Assembly: GCA_023392395.1 (NCBI GenBank)
Contig: JAEVZE010000200.1
Coordinates: 1 to 5,460 of the forward strand
Direction of reading: 5' to 3'
DNA: 5,460 bases
Origin: Bacillota bacterium
GTDB lineage: Bacteria > Bacillota > Clostridia > Christensenellales > Aristaeellaceae
The notes under the pieces are model-generated. The model saw nothing but the letters and a program-made list of their open reading frames with translations. It ran no database searches and was not told the origin of the DNA. Shown here in pieces: positions 1 to 5,460 of the stretch (the stretch's first letter is position 1; every line of letters begins with the position of its first letter). The position numbers and the translations under genes are program-made.

Positions 1-665
1 CGGGAGATCCCGCTGGACAGCTGCGCGCGCTTGTAGGAGGACGGGAAGACCTGGTAGGGCAAGCTGTCCCCTTTTTTTGTGTAGGCGGCCGAGAACTTTG
101 CGTAGGCGTCGTTGTACTGGGCGGACGTCGAGCTTGCGCCGCTCACTGTATAGAGGGACTTGCCGCTCTTGGTCGCACGGGTTTCAAACAGCGGAACGTC
201 CAGTTTTCCGGAAGAATCGCCCTGGGTGAAGGCCAGTCGCGTCGTGGTCGTGATGCCCTTGGAAACGGCGCTGATCGAGATCGAAAGGCATGGCTTCATG
301 GAAGACGTGGCCCTGAGCGCGAAGGAAGCCGAGCGCACGCCCGGGAATGTATAAGAAGAAAAGCCGAATGCCTCGCCCGCCGACATCTGGACGGCCTCGC
401 CGGATTTGACCGTGTACACGCTCAGGCGGCAGGTGCGGCTTTCGCCGCCGACGGAAGATAGCTGCACCAGCTCCGGCGTGCCGTCGCCCGACAGATCGAT
501 CAGCGCCACGGCGCGGCGTGCCTTTGTCTGGCCCTGCTGACTGGCCATGAGGTTACTGTAAAGTGTGCGCCAATCCGCTTCCGCCAAGGAGACGGCAGGC
601 AGCACCGTAAGTGCGGTCGTCAGGCACAGCGCACAGACCAGCGCTGCCCGAAGAATTTGCCGCAT
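1..665 (-). CDS. Exported protein of unknown function with an acidic DxSGDG loop (partial, 3' end outside window)
   Basis: The reading frame stays open from the ATG at 665 to the left edge, giving 221 residues with no stop. The start is chosen because AAGGTG lies 7 nt upstream and a near-consensus promoter precedes it; another ATG 5 nt upstream is in a different frame and stops after 16 codons. Residues 1-28 form a Sec signal peptide: MRQILRAA, a hydrophobic core, then a likely signal-peptidase site after A28 (SLA) or A30 (AEA). There is no lipobox. Residues 54-66 (ALIDLSGDGTPEL) resemble a calcium-binding EF-hand or FG-GAP-type loop with D57, S59, D61 and E65, a pattern common in exported Firmicute proteins of unknown role. 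The rest is rich in Ser, Thr and Ala and looks like beta-type extracytoplasmic sequence. I do not recognise the family. It diverges from the sensing operon, but a functional link is only possible, not shown. Confidence 0.82.
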   Translation of the reverse strand, partial: MRQILRAALVCALCLTTALTVLPAVSLAEADWRTLYSNLMASQQGQTKARRAVALIDLSGDGTPELVQLSSVGGESRTCRLSVYTVKSGEAVQMSAGEAFGFSSYTFPGVRSASFALRATSSMKPCLSISISAVSKGITTTTRLAFTQGDSSGKLDVPLFETRATKSGKSLYTVSGASSTSAQYNDAYAKFSAAYTKKGDSLPYQVFPSSYKRAQLSSGIS

Positions 666-684
666 GTCATCACACCTTCGTAAT

Positions 685-701
685 AATAAATTCCATTTAT
701 T
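685..701. repeat. AT-rich inverted repeat over the predicted minus-strand start site (operator candidate)
   Basis: AATAAAT (685-691) and ATTTATT (695-701) are perfect 7-bp arms separated by TCC. The repeat covers roughly -4 to +13 of the predicted minus-strand transcript, a position where a bound repressor would block the promoter. It could also be chance symmetry in AT-rich DNA, since both arms contain only A and T. Confidence 0.35.
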
Positions 702-703
702 TA

Positions 704-732
704 ATTCTAATGTAATATATTGCCGTTGTCAA
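704..732 (-). promoter_or_regulatory. Sigma-A type promoter of the divergent exported-protein gene
   Basis: On the minus strand TTGACA (732-727) is followed after exactly 17 bp by TAGAAT (709-704). This is a perfect -35 box and a five-of-six -10 box at the ideal spacing, in a strongly AT-rich stretch. Transcription should start near 697, leaving a leader of about 30 nt before the ATG at 665. It is the best promoter in the window. Confidence 0.75.
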
Positions 733-739
733 TAGGTGG

Positions 740-768
740 TTGCAATTTGTGCGGGTTTGTGCGATACT
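740..768 (+). promoter_or_regulatory. Candidate extended -10 promoter of the sensing operon
   Basis: TTGCAA (740-745, four of six) is followed after 17 bp by GATACT (763-768, four of six), with an extended -10 TG at 760-761. Transcription would start near 775, giving a leader of about 50 nt to the ATG at 826. Its -35 lies only 7 bp from the -35 of the minus-strand promoter, so the two stand back to back. An alternative -10 is TATATA at 779-784 with a poor -35 (TTGTGC, 757-762). A weak core promoter fits a gene that needs an activator. Confidence 0.45.
746..763 (+). repeat. Tandem direct repeat of TTTGTGCG with a 10-bp period
   Basis: TTTGTGCG occurs at 746-753 and again at 756-763, so the copies fall on the same face of the helix. 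They sit within the spacer of the proposed plus-strand promoter and just outside the minus-strand -35. AraC-family proteins, such as the regulator encoded in this operon, contact two adjacent major grooves and commonly recognise direct repeats. Binding here is inference, and a site in the spacer would fit repression or autoregulation better than classical activation. Confidence 0.35.
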
Positions 769-825
769 TTGAACGCACTATATAGGAATCCTTAACGGAA
801 AATACGCGCTATGGAGGCGTGACGG

Positions 826-1821
826 ATGAAGAGGCGTCTTCCGGTACGAAGCGCAAGGTTCTCTGTGCTGATTGCCGTATTGATGATAGCCGCCGTGTTG
901 TCCGGCTGCTCGGGGCCTGAACAGCCCAAGAAGAGTGCCGCGATCCTGGGCTTTTCCCAGCTGGGCAGCGAGAGCGGCTGGCGCATCGGCAACTCCCGGG
1001 ACATCATCGCGGCGGCCGACCGCGCGGGCGTCCAGCTGATGTTTGAAAACGCCGAGCAAAAGCAGGAAAACCAGATCAAGGCGATCCGCTCCTTCATCGC
1101 CTATCAGGTGGACGTGATCGCCTTTTCGCCGATCGTGGAGGACGGCTGGACGAACGTGCTGACCGAGGCCAAGGAGGCCGGAATTCCAGTCCTGTGCACG
1201 GACAGATTCATCAGCGGGAGCGACGCCGACCTGATCGTGGGCTTTGTCGGCTCCGATTTCTACAAGGAAGGCAGCCGGGCGGGCGAATTTCTGATCAAAA
1301 AGGCCGACAAGATGGGCAAGGACCACCTGCGCATCGTCGAAATCACCGGCACCGAGGATTCGACGCCAATGCGGCAGCGGGCCATTGGATTTCGCGAGGC
1401 CATTAAGGACGATCCGCGCTTTGAAATCGTGGAGTCCATCTCCGGCGATTTTTTAAAGTCCAAGGGCAAGGAGTGCATGACCCGGATTCTGAAGGATCAG
1501 GGCCACAACATCGACGTGCTCTACTCCCACAACGACGCCATGACGCTGGGCGCCATCGAGGCCATCGAGGCGGAAGGGCTCACCCCGGGCACGGACATCG
1601 TGATCATCACCGTGGACGGCGAGCAGGGCGCCATAGACCTACTGAAACAGGGCAAGATCAACTGCGTCGTCGAGTGCACGCCCAAGATTGGGGACATCAT
1701 CATGACCTTGTCCAAGAAGCTGGCGGCGGGGGAGAGCGTCGATCGCTACACCTATTCGCAGGAGACCGTGTTTACGGAATTCGACGACAATCTTCAGGAC
1801 ATCCCCCCGAGGGGCTACTGA
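826..1821 (+). CDS. Lipoprotein sugar-binding protein, YtfQ-like; probable ligand receptor for the adjacent kinase
   Basis: This 331-residue protein is a complete substrate-binding protein of the Peripla_BP_4 (ribose/galactose) class. Residues 1-28 are a lipoprotein signal with lipobox LSGC, so C28 should be lipidated and the protein held on the outer face of the membrane. Motifs closely match E. coli YtfQ, the galactofuranose-binding protein: FSQLGSESGWR (43-53), QKQENQIKAIRSF (78-90), D126-R127 in the first-lobe edge, SGDFLKSKGKE (206-216), R185, SHND (234-237) and VDG (263-265). The last groups lie where this family contacts the sugar. GGAGG at 813-817 lies 8 nt before the ATG. The kinase gene follows after 1 nt and no permease or ATPase gene is in the operon, so a sensory rather than transport role is likely, as for AraP or XylFII. 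A furanose-type sugar is a reasonable ligand guess. Fold and localisation are secure; the sensory role is inference. Confidence 0.93.
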   Translation: MKRRLPVRSARFSVLIAVLMIAAVLSGCSGPEQPKKSAAILGFSQLGSESGWRIGNSRDIIAAADRAGVQLMFENAEQKQENQIKAIRSFIAYQVDVIAFSPIVEDGWTNVLTEAKEAGIPVLCTDRFISGSDADLIVGFVGSDFYKEGSRAGEFLIKKADKMGKDHLRIVEITGTEDSTPMRQRAIGFREAIKDDPRFEIVESISGDFLKSKGKECMTRILKDQGHNIDVLYSHNDAMTLGAIEAIEAEGLTPGTDIVIITVDGEQGAIDLLKQGKINCVVECTPKIGDIIMTLSKKLAAGESVDRYTYSQETVFTEFDDNLQDIPPRGY

Positions 1822-1822
1822 C

Positions 1823-3274
1823 ATGCGCAGATTCTTTGCCAGGTTTGGCGATTCCCTCCGGGGACGCATCACGTTGTCGATCTTCGTGGTGCTCCTGATG
1901 ATGCTGATTCCGGCCATCGCGTCGATCGGCATGATGACCAGCTATGCCCGCCAGTACCACGATGTCATCACGCGGATGGACCGCATCTCCTCGCTTTCGC
2001 CGCTCATCAACGACAACCTTCTCGGCGAGATGTGGTCCATCGTCGCCGGGCGCGTCACATTCGACGAGGGCGACCAGCTCAAGACGCTGGACGAGGTCTG
2101 CCGGGAGATGGACTCGCTGATCGCGGCCGACTCCGCCAGCCAGCTGGAGATGACGGTGGCACGGCGCACGATGGATACGCTGCGCCGCTACATCGAAAAC
2201 CTGGGCGCGCAGATGCTCGCCGGCTCCACCGTCGACCAGGACGAGCAGACCCTCGCCGAGATCCGAAACGTCGGTTCGCTGGTCGTGGACATGCTGGGCG
2301 ACGCCATCACTGCCGAGATCGACGCCTCGATGTCCGCCAGCAATCAATTGCAGCGGGTGGTCAAGGGCACGCTGTTCATCGAGCTGTGCCTGCTCCTGGT
2401 GTCGCTGGTGTTCGCGTTCATCGCGCAGCGGTCGCTGGGGCGCGCCATCTCCCGGCCCATCGAGCAACTGAAACACTTCGCGGGCATGATCGCGGCCGGC
2501 CACTTGGACGTGCGCGCGCCCCCGCCGGGCGTCTCGGAGCTATCCGACCTGACCAGCAGCCTCAACACCATGGCGGGCAAGCTGGCCGAGCTGATCGAGG
2601 AGAACACGCGCGAGCAGGAGAACCTGAAAAAGAGCGAGATGCGCGCATTGCAGGCGCAGATCGCACCCCACTTTTTGTACAACACGCTGGACGCCATCAT
2701 CTGGCTGGCGGAGGCCCGGAAGACCAGCGAGGTCATCACTGTGACCCGCGCGCTCTCCAACTTCTTCAGGATCTCCCTTTCAGGCGGGCAGGACTGGATC
2801 ACCATCCGGCAGGAGGTCGAGCATCTGCAGGGGTACCTGACCATCCAGAAGGTGCGCTACCGGGACATCCTGGACTACGACATCCAGGTGGACGAGTCGC
2901 TGTATGATCTGTACATCCTGAAGCTGGTCATCCAGCCGCTGGTGGAGAACGCCATCTACCACGGCATCAAGAACCGCCGGGGCGGCGGCAAGCTGACTGT
3001 CACGGTGGAACGGAAGGGCGGGAAGCTTTCGGTGAAGGTTACGGACGACGGCGCGGGCATGCCGCCGGAGCGGCTGGACATGGTGTGCAAGGCTTTCGAG
3101 GCGTCCGGCATGCCCGATACCGATGCGGGCTACGGCCTGTACAGCGTAGACAAGCGGCTCAAGCTCTACTACAATCAGCCGGAAGGGCTGAAGGTGACCA
3201 GTACACAGGGAGCGGGCACCACGATCGAATTCTGCGTGCCGATCCAGCAAAGTCGGGGGGATGGGGATGTATAA
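1823..3274 (+). CDS. Sensor histidine kinase, YesM/LytS-like (HisKA_7TM-independent His_kinase PF06580 type)
   Basis: This 483-residue membrane kinase has TM1 at about 16-38, an extracytoplasmic region at about 39-181, TM2 at about 182-203, a HAMP linker at about 204-257 (ISRPIEQL at 209-216), then a short coiled segment at 255-275. The phospho-acceptor is H283 in QIAPHFLYNTLD (279-290), the hallmark of the His_kinase (PF06580) family. The ATPase domain follows, with the N box LVENAIYHG (373-381, N376), G1 box DDGAGM (408-413) and G2 box GYGLYSVDKRL (436-446). All catalytic motifs are intact. The outer domain is only about 140 residues and looks mostly helical, shorter than the dCache domain of typical YesM proteins. 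That favours indirect sensing through the binding protein encoded 1 nt upstream. GAGGGG (1809-1814) inside the upstream gene serves as ribosome site 8 nt before the ATG, so translation is probably coupled. The cognate partner is the overlapping downstream regulator. Confidence 0.95.
   Translation: MRRFFARFGDSLRGRITLSIFVVLLMMLIPAIASIGMMTSYARQYHDVITRMDRISSLSPLINDNLLGEMWSIVAGRVTFDEGDQLKTLDEVCREMDSLIAADSASQLEMTVARRTMDTLRRYIENLGAQMLAGSTVDQDEQTLAEIRNVGSLVVDMLGDAITAEIDASMSASNQLQRVVKGTLFIELCLLLVSLVFAFIAQRSLGRAISRPIEQLKHFAGMIAAGHLDVRAPPPGVSELSDLTSSLNTMAGKLAELIEENTREQENLKKSEMRALQAQIAPHFLYNTLDAIIWLAEARKTSEVITVTRALSNFFRISLSGGQDWITIRQEVEHLQGYLTIQKVRYRDILDYDIQVDESLYDLYILKLVIQPLVENAIYHGIKNRRGGGKLTVTVERKGGKLSVKVTDDGAGMPPERLDMVCKAFEASGMPDTDAGYGLYSVDKRLKLYYNQPEGLKVTSTQGAGTTIEFCVPIQQSRGDGDV
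3255..3260 (+). promoter_or_regulatory. G-run ribosome binding site that decides the regulator start
   Basis: Six G residues precede two in-frame ATGs at 3261 and 3267. They abut the first with no spacing, but lie 6 nt before the second, a workable distance. This favours initiation at 3267, where the protein begins MYKAFVVDDE like most YesN-type regulators. The site is a non-canonical all-G purine run, so initiation may lean on coupling to the kinase gene, which ends at 3274. Confidence 0.5.
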
Positions 3275-4841
3275 GGCGTTTGTGGTGGACGACGAGATCG
3301 TCATTCGGGAGGGCATCCGCAACAACTTTCCCTGGGAGGAGAACGGGTTCCTTCTGGCGGGCGAAGCCCCTGACGGCGAAATCGCGCTGTCCATGCTGCA
3401 GGACATCAAGCCGGACATCCTGATCACCGACATCAAGATGCCCTTCATGGATGGGCTGACGTTGTGCCGGAAGATTGTGCGCACCATGCCCTGGATCCAC
3501 ATCGTGATCCTGTCGGGCTACGATGATTTCTCCTACGCCAAGGAGGCCATCTCGCTGGGCGTCAAGGAGTATCTTCTGAAGCCCGTCAGCGCCCACGAGC
3601 TGGGCGAGGTGCTCAAGAGGATCGCGCTCTCCATCGATGAGGAGCGCCGCCAGCAGGCGGATTACGAATCGATGCGTCGCCAGCTGGATTCCTCCAGTCG
3701 GTTCATGCAGGAAAAGCTGTTGCTTGAGCTTTTGTCCGGCGCGCCCGGCGAGGATGTGCTGGAGCAGGCGAGGAAGCTGCGCATCAACCTCCTGGCCCGG
3801 TGGTACCGGGTAATGCTGATCGCAACCGGCGAACAGGACGACATGCTGCTGGTGCGCGCCCACGCGCAAAGGCTCGCGGAAGGCTCCGGCGGCGCGATCA
3901 ACCTGTGCGAAACCGGGGGTCGCATCGCCGTGATCGTGATGGGCGACAGCGACGAGGATTTGGAGGAGCGCGCCTTCGCCTTCGCGCAGGCGGTCAAGTA
4001 CGAAGTGGAGCGTTTGGTGGGCGTCACGCTCCGGGTGGCCATCGGCGCGCCCGCGGAGGGCATCGACGGCGTCGCCGGGTCATACGCCTCGGCACAGGGC
4101 GTGCTCAAGGGCATGTCCTCGAGCGCTGCGGGCACCCGCATCATGGACACCGTGGACCTGGGGATGCAGGTGGGCGCCAAGCTGATGGGCTTGGACGTCG
4201 TGCCGCTGTTTGAAAAGCTGCGCTACGCCTCCAGCCAGGAGGCGGAGGAGATCCTGAAAGCCCACTTCGACTCGATCGGCACCGTGGCGCGGCAGTCGGT
4301 CATCATGGCCAACTATCTGTATGTGGACATTCTGTTGGCCGCCATGCGCGTCATCCGCGAAAACGGCGGCGAGCCCGCCGAGATCATCCCGGAGGCCGTG
4401 CAGCAGCAGGCCGGCGCGCTGCGCACCTTCACCGGCCAGGAGGACATGGTGGATTCCGCCCGCGGCATTCTGCTCAAGGCGATCCAGTTCCGGGACAGCC
4501 AGACCATGTCCCGCTACGGTTCGGTGATCCGCAGCGCCTGCGCTTACATCGACCAGAACTACATGAACCCGGATATGACGCTGAGCGACGTGGCCAAGCA
4601 CGTGGCGCTCTCAAACAACCACTTCTGCACCGTGTTTTCGCAGGAGATGGGTTCCACCTTCATCGAGTACCTGACGGCGCTGCGCATGAAAAAGGCGCGG
4701 GAGCTTTTGAAGAGCACTGACATGCGCTCCAGCGAGGTGGCCGTCGCCATCGGCTACAACGACCCCCACTATTTCAGTTATCTGTTTAAGAAAAACGTCG
4801 GTATGAACCCAAGAGACTATCGAAATTCGTGCAAAAAGTAA
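3267..4841 (+). CDS. Response regulator with AraC-type DNA-binding domain, YesN-like
   Basis: From the ATG at 3267 this is a 524-residue two-component regulator; a start at 3261 would add MG. The receiver domain (about 1-120) has the acidic pair D8-D9, phospho-acceptor D55 in ITDIKMP, S83 in ILSGYDD and K105 in LLKP, all intact. A linker helix is at about 122-155. The central region (about 160-415) includes LRVAIG (255-260) and GSYASAQGVL (271-280), reminiscent of the degenerate GGDEF-like fold found in YesN and CdaR-type regulators. The C-terminal AraC domain (about 420-520) has two helix-turn-helix units: LSDVAKHVALSNNHFCTVF (439-457), and SSEVAVAIGYNDPHYFSYLF (488-507) ending in GMNPRDYR. 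It should activate sugar-uptake genes after phosphorylation by the kinase, whose gene it overlaps by 8 nt. The gene for a second sugar-binding protein downstream is the nearest likely target. Family and domains are clear; the target is inference. Confidence 0.95.
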   Translation: MYKAFVVDDEIVIREGIRNNFPWEENGFLLAGEAPDGEIALSMLQDIKPDILITDIKMPFMDGLTLCRKIVRTMPWIHIVILSGYDDFSYAKEAISLGVKEYLLKPVSAHELGEVLKRIALSIDEERRQQADYESMRRQLDSSSRFMQEKLLLELLSGAPGEDVLEQARKLRINLLARWYRVMLIATGEQDDMLLVRAHAQRLAEGSGGAINLCETGGRIAVIVMGDSDEDLEERAFAFAQAVKYEVERLVGVTLRVAIGAPAEGIDGVAGSYASAQGVLKGMSSSAAGTRIMDTVDLGMQVGAKLMGLDVVPLFEKLRYASSQEAEEILKAHFDSIGTVARQSVIMANYLYVDILLAAMRVIRENGGEPAEIIPEAVQQQAGALRTFTGQEDMVDSARGILLKAIQFRDSQTMSRYGSVIRSACAYIDQNYMNPDMTLSDVAKHVALSNNHFCTVFSQEMGSTFIEYLTALRMKKARELLKSTDMRSSEVAVAIGYNDPHYFSYLFKKNVGMNPRDYRNSCKK

Positions 4842-4865
4842 AAAGAGTAAATATTCTACTTTTTT
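4833..4865 (+). terminator. Weak AT-rich terminator candidate after the sensing operon
   Basis: AAAAAGTA (4833-4840) can pair with TACTTTTT (4857-4864) around a 16-nt loop, and a run of six T residues ends the element at 4865. The left arm overlaps the end and stop codon of the regulator gene. With one G-C pair the stem is weak, so it may terminate only partly or be chance. Read-through into the next gene cannot be excluded. Confidence 0.3.
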
Positions 4866-4942
4866 CCGGAAGATAACCACCCATCCCGGAGAACCGTCCA
4901 AAACGTGAGAAGATTTTTGCCAAATCAGCGGAAGGCAGCCTG

Positions 4943-4971
4943 TTTCCCCTCCATGTTAAGTGTGTTACGAT
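4943..4971 (+). promoter_or_regulatory. Candidate extended -10 promoter of the second sugar-binding-protein gene
   Basis: TACGAT (4966-4971) carries an extended -10 TG at 4963-4964. The -35 region at 17 bp spacing is TTTCCC (4943-4948), a poor match. Transcription would begin near 4978, about 45 nt before the ATG at 5023. A poor -35 with an extended -10 is typical of activator-dependent promoters. The sequence CGATCTTTGA (4968-4977) resembles CGATACTTTGA (762-772) in front of the sensing operon, hinting at shared control. Confidence 0.4.
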
Positions 4972-4980
4972 CTTTGATAA

Positions 4981-4996
4981 GGGCGGGCGACCGCTC
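4981..4996 (+). other. GNRA-loop hairpin at the predicted 5' end of the second binding-protein mRNA
   Basis: GGGCGG (4981-4986) pairs with CCGCTC (4991-4996), giving six pairs including one G-U, closed by the tetraloop GCGA (4987-4990), a GNRA loop. It would begin a few nucleotides after the predicted transcription start and leaves the ribosome site at 5008-5013 free. Such 5' hairpins can stabilise mRNA of abundant proteins. It is too small to be a riboswitch, and its role here is inference. Confidence 0.45.
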
Positions 4997-5022
4997 ACAA
5001 CGATAATGGAGGGACGACTCTT

Positions 5023-5460
5023 ATGAAGAAACTGGCTGTTCTCGCAATGGTTCTGGCGCTGGTGCTGGGCCTCGGTGCGAGCGCTTCCGCGCTGACGGTC
5101 GCGTTCTCGCAGATCGGGCAGGAATCCGACTGGCGCACGGCCAACACCGATGACCTGAAGAGCGCCATCACGGCCGAGGGCTGGAACCTTGTGTACGACG
5201 ACGCCCAGCAGAAGCAGGAGAACCAGATCAAGGCCCTGCGTAACTTCATCTCCCAGGGCGTTGACTACATCCTCTTCACCGGCGTTGTGACCACCGGCTG
5301 GGACGAGGTCCTCAAGGAAGTCAACGAGGCCGAAATCCCCCTGATCCTGATCGACCGTATGCCTGACTGTGCCGACCAGATCGAGTACGCTGCCGCTTTC
5401 GGCGGTGACTTCCTTGAGGAAGGCCGCAGGATGGGCTACTGGGCTGGCAACTACCTGAAG
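5023..5460 (+). CDS. Second YtfQ-like sugar ABC transporter substrate-binding protein (partial, 3' end outside window)
   Basis: The first 146 residues of a Peripla_BP_4-class binding protein run open to the right edge. GGAGGG (5008-5013) lies 9 nt before the ATG. Residues 1-23 are a Sec signal with a core of Leu, Val and Ala and cleavage site ASA before L24; no lipobox cysteine is present. YtfQ-type motifs follow: FSQIGQESDWR (28-38), QQKQENQIKALRNF (62-75), GW (92-93) and IDR (110-112). By hand count it is identical to the upstream lipoprotein at about 43 of 90 ungapped positions (residues 23-112 against 38-127), so the two are paralogs likely to bind related sugars. Its own promoter, strong ribosome site and leader hairpin fit an abundant transport component, with ATPase and permease genes expected beyond the window. 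The missing lipobox is odd for a single-membrane cell. Confidence 0.9.
   Translation, partial: MKKLAVLAMVLALVLGLGASASALTVAFSQIGQESDWRTANTDDLKSAITAEGWNLVYDDAQQKQENQIKALRNFISQGVDYILFTGVVTTGWDEVLKEVNEAEIPLILIDRMPDCADQIEYAAAFGGDFLEEGRRMGYWAGNYLK

Noticed and set aside
160..354. Plus-strand open frame of 64 codons in the left region
   Set aside because: It overlaps the minus-strand exported-protein gene, which has a signal peptide, ribosome site and strong promoter.
668..670. Alternative ATG 5 nt upstream of the chosen start of the exported-protein gene
   Set aside because: It is in a different frame and reaches a stop after 16 codons.
803..821. Possible hairpin ACGC (804-807) with GCGT (817-820) around the ribosome site of the first binding-protein gene
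   Set aside because: Only four strong pairs, and GGAGG remains mostly in the loop, so there is no convincing case for translational control.
778..1326. Minus-strand open frame of 182 codons opposite the first binding-protein gene
   Set aside because: It lies antisense to a well-supported gene, has low-complexity His/Asp/Arg-rich sequence typical of the complement of GC-rich codons, and matches no recognisable family.
1772..2503. Long minus-strand open frame opposite the kinase gene
   Set aside because: It is a complement shadow rich in His, Arg, Asp and Gln with no domain. The plus-strand kinase has all catalytic motifs.
2032..2907. Plus-strand open frame of 291 codons inside the kinase gene in another frame
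   Set aside because: Arg/Gly/Ala/His-rich translation with no family pattern, as expected from frame-shifted GC-rich coding sequence.
3159..3869. Minus-strand open frame across the kinase-regulator junction
   Set aside because: It is antisense to two intact genes, and no motif supports expression.
4865..4890. TCCGG...CCGGA inverted repeat after the regulator gene
   Set aside because: A five-pair stem with a 16-nt loop and no following T-run; not a credible terminator.
666..5022. Catabolite-response (cre) sites, riboswitches, tRNA, CRISPR or insertion-sequence remnants in the intergenic regions
   Set aside because: Reading both intergenic stretches showed no convincing cre match, repeat-spacer pattern, tRNA fold or terminal inverted repeats.

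Overview
The window carries a sugar-sensing regulatory operon followed by the start of a gene it plausibly controls, and at the left edge a divergent gene for an exported protein of unknown function. Coding DNA is GC-rich. The genes are YtfQ-type sugar-binding proteins, a YesM-type histidine kinase and a YesN-type response regulator, with a lipoprotein signal and strong GGAGG ribosome sites. Together these point to a GC-rich anaerobic Firmicute of the clostridial type, possibly gut-associated. That assignment is inference from gene style; no rRNA or other marker is present.

Layout. (1) 1-665, minus strand: 5' part of a secreted protein with a short D-x-S-G-D-G acidic loop, function unknown. 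It has a near-consensus promoter (TTGACA, 17 bp, TAGAAT). (2) 666-825: AT-rich divergent control region. The minus-strand promoter stands back to back with a plausible extended -10 promoter for the plus strand. It also holds a TTTGTGCG direct repeat with a 10-bp period and an AT-rich inverted repeat over the minus-strand start site. (3) 826-4841, plus strand: three tightly packed genes, namely a lipoprotein sugar-binding protein, a sensor kinase (1-nt gap) and an AraC-type response regulator (short overlap). (4) 4842-5022: intergenic region with a weak terminator candidate, a second extended -10 promoter candidate and a GNRA-loop hairpin at the predicted 5' end of the next mRNA. (5) 5023 to the right edge: 5' part of a second, paralogous YtfQ-like sugar-binding protein with an ordinary export signal and no lipobox.

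How it works together (inference). The first binding protein is anchored as a lipoprotein and is probably the sugar receptor that presents ligand to the kinase. The kinase has only a short, apparently helical outer domain. The kinase phosphorylates the AraC-type regulator, which activates the downstream gene for the second binding protein and whatever transporter follows it outside the window. This resembles the AraP-AraS-AraT system of Geobacillus and XylFII-LytS of Clostridium. The similarity of both binding proteins to YtfQ suggests a sugar such as a furanose hexose or pentose as signal and substrate, but the ligand cannot be read from sequence alone. The design therefore has described precedents; the specific pairing seen here may not have been characterised.
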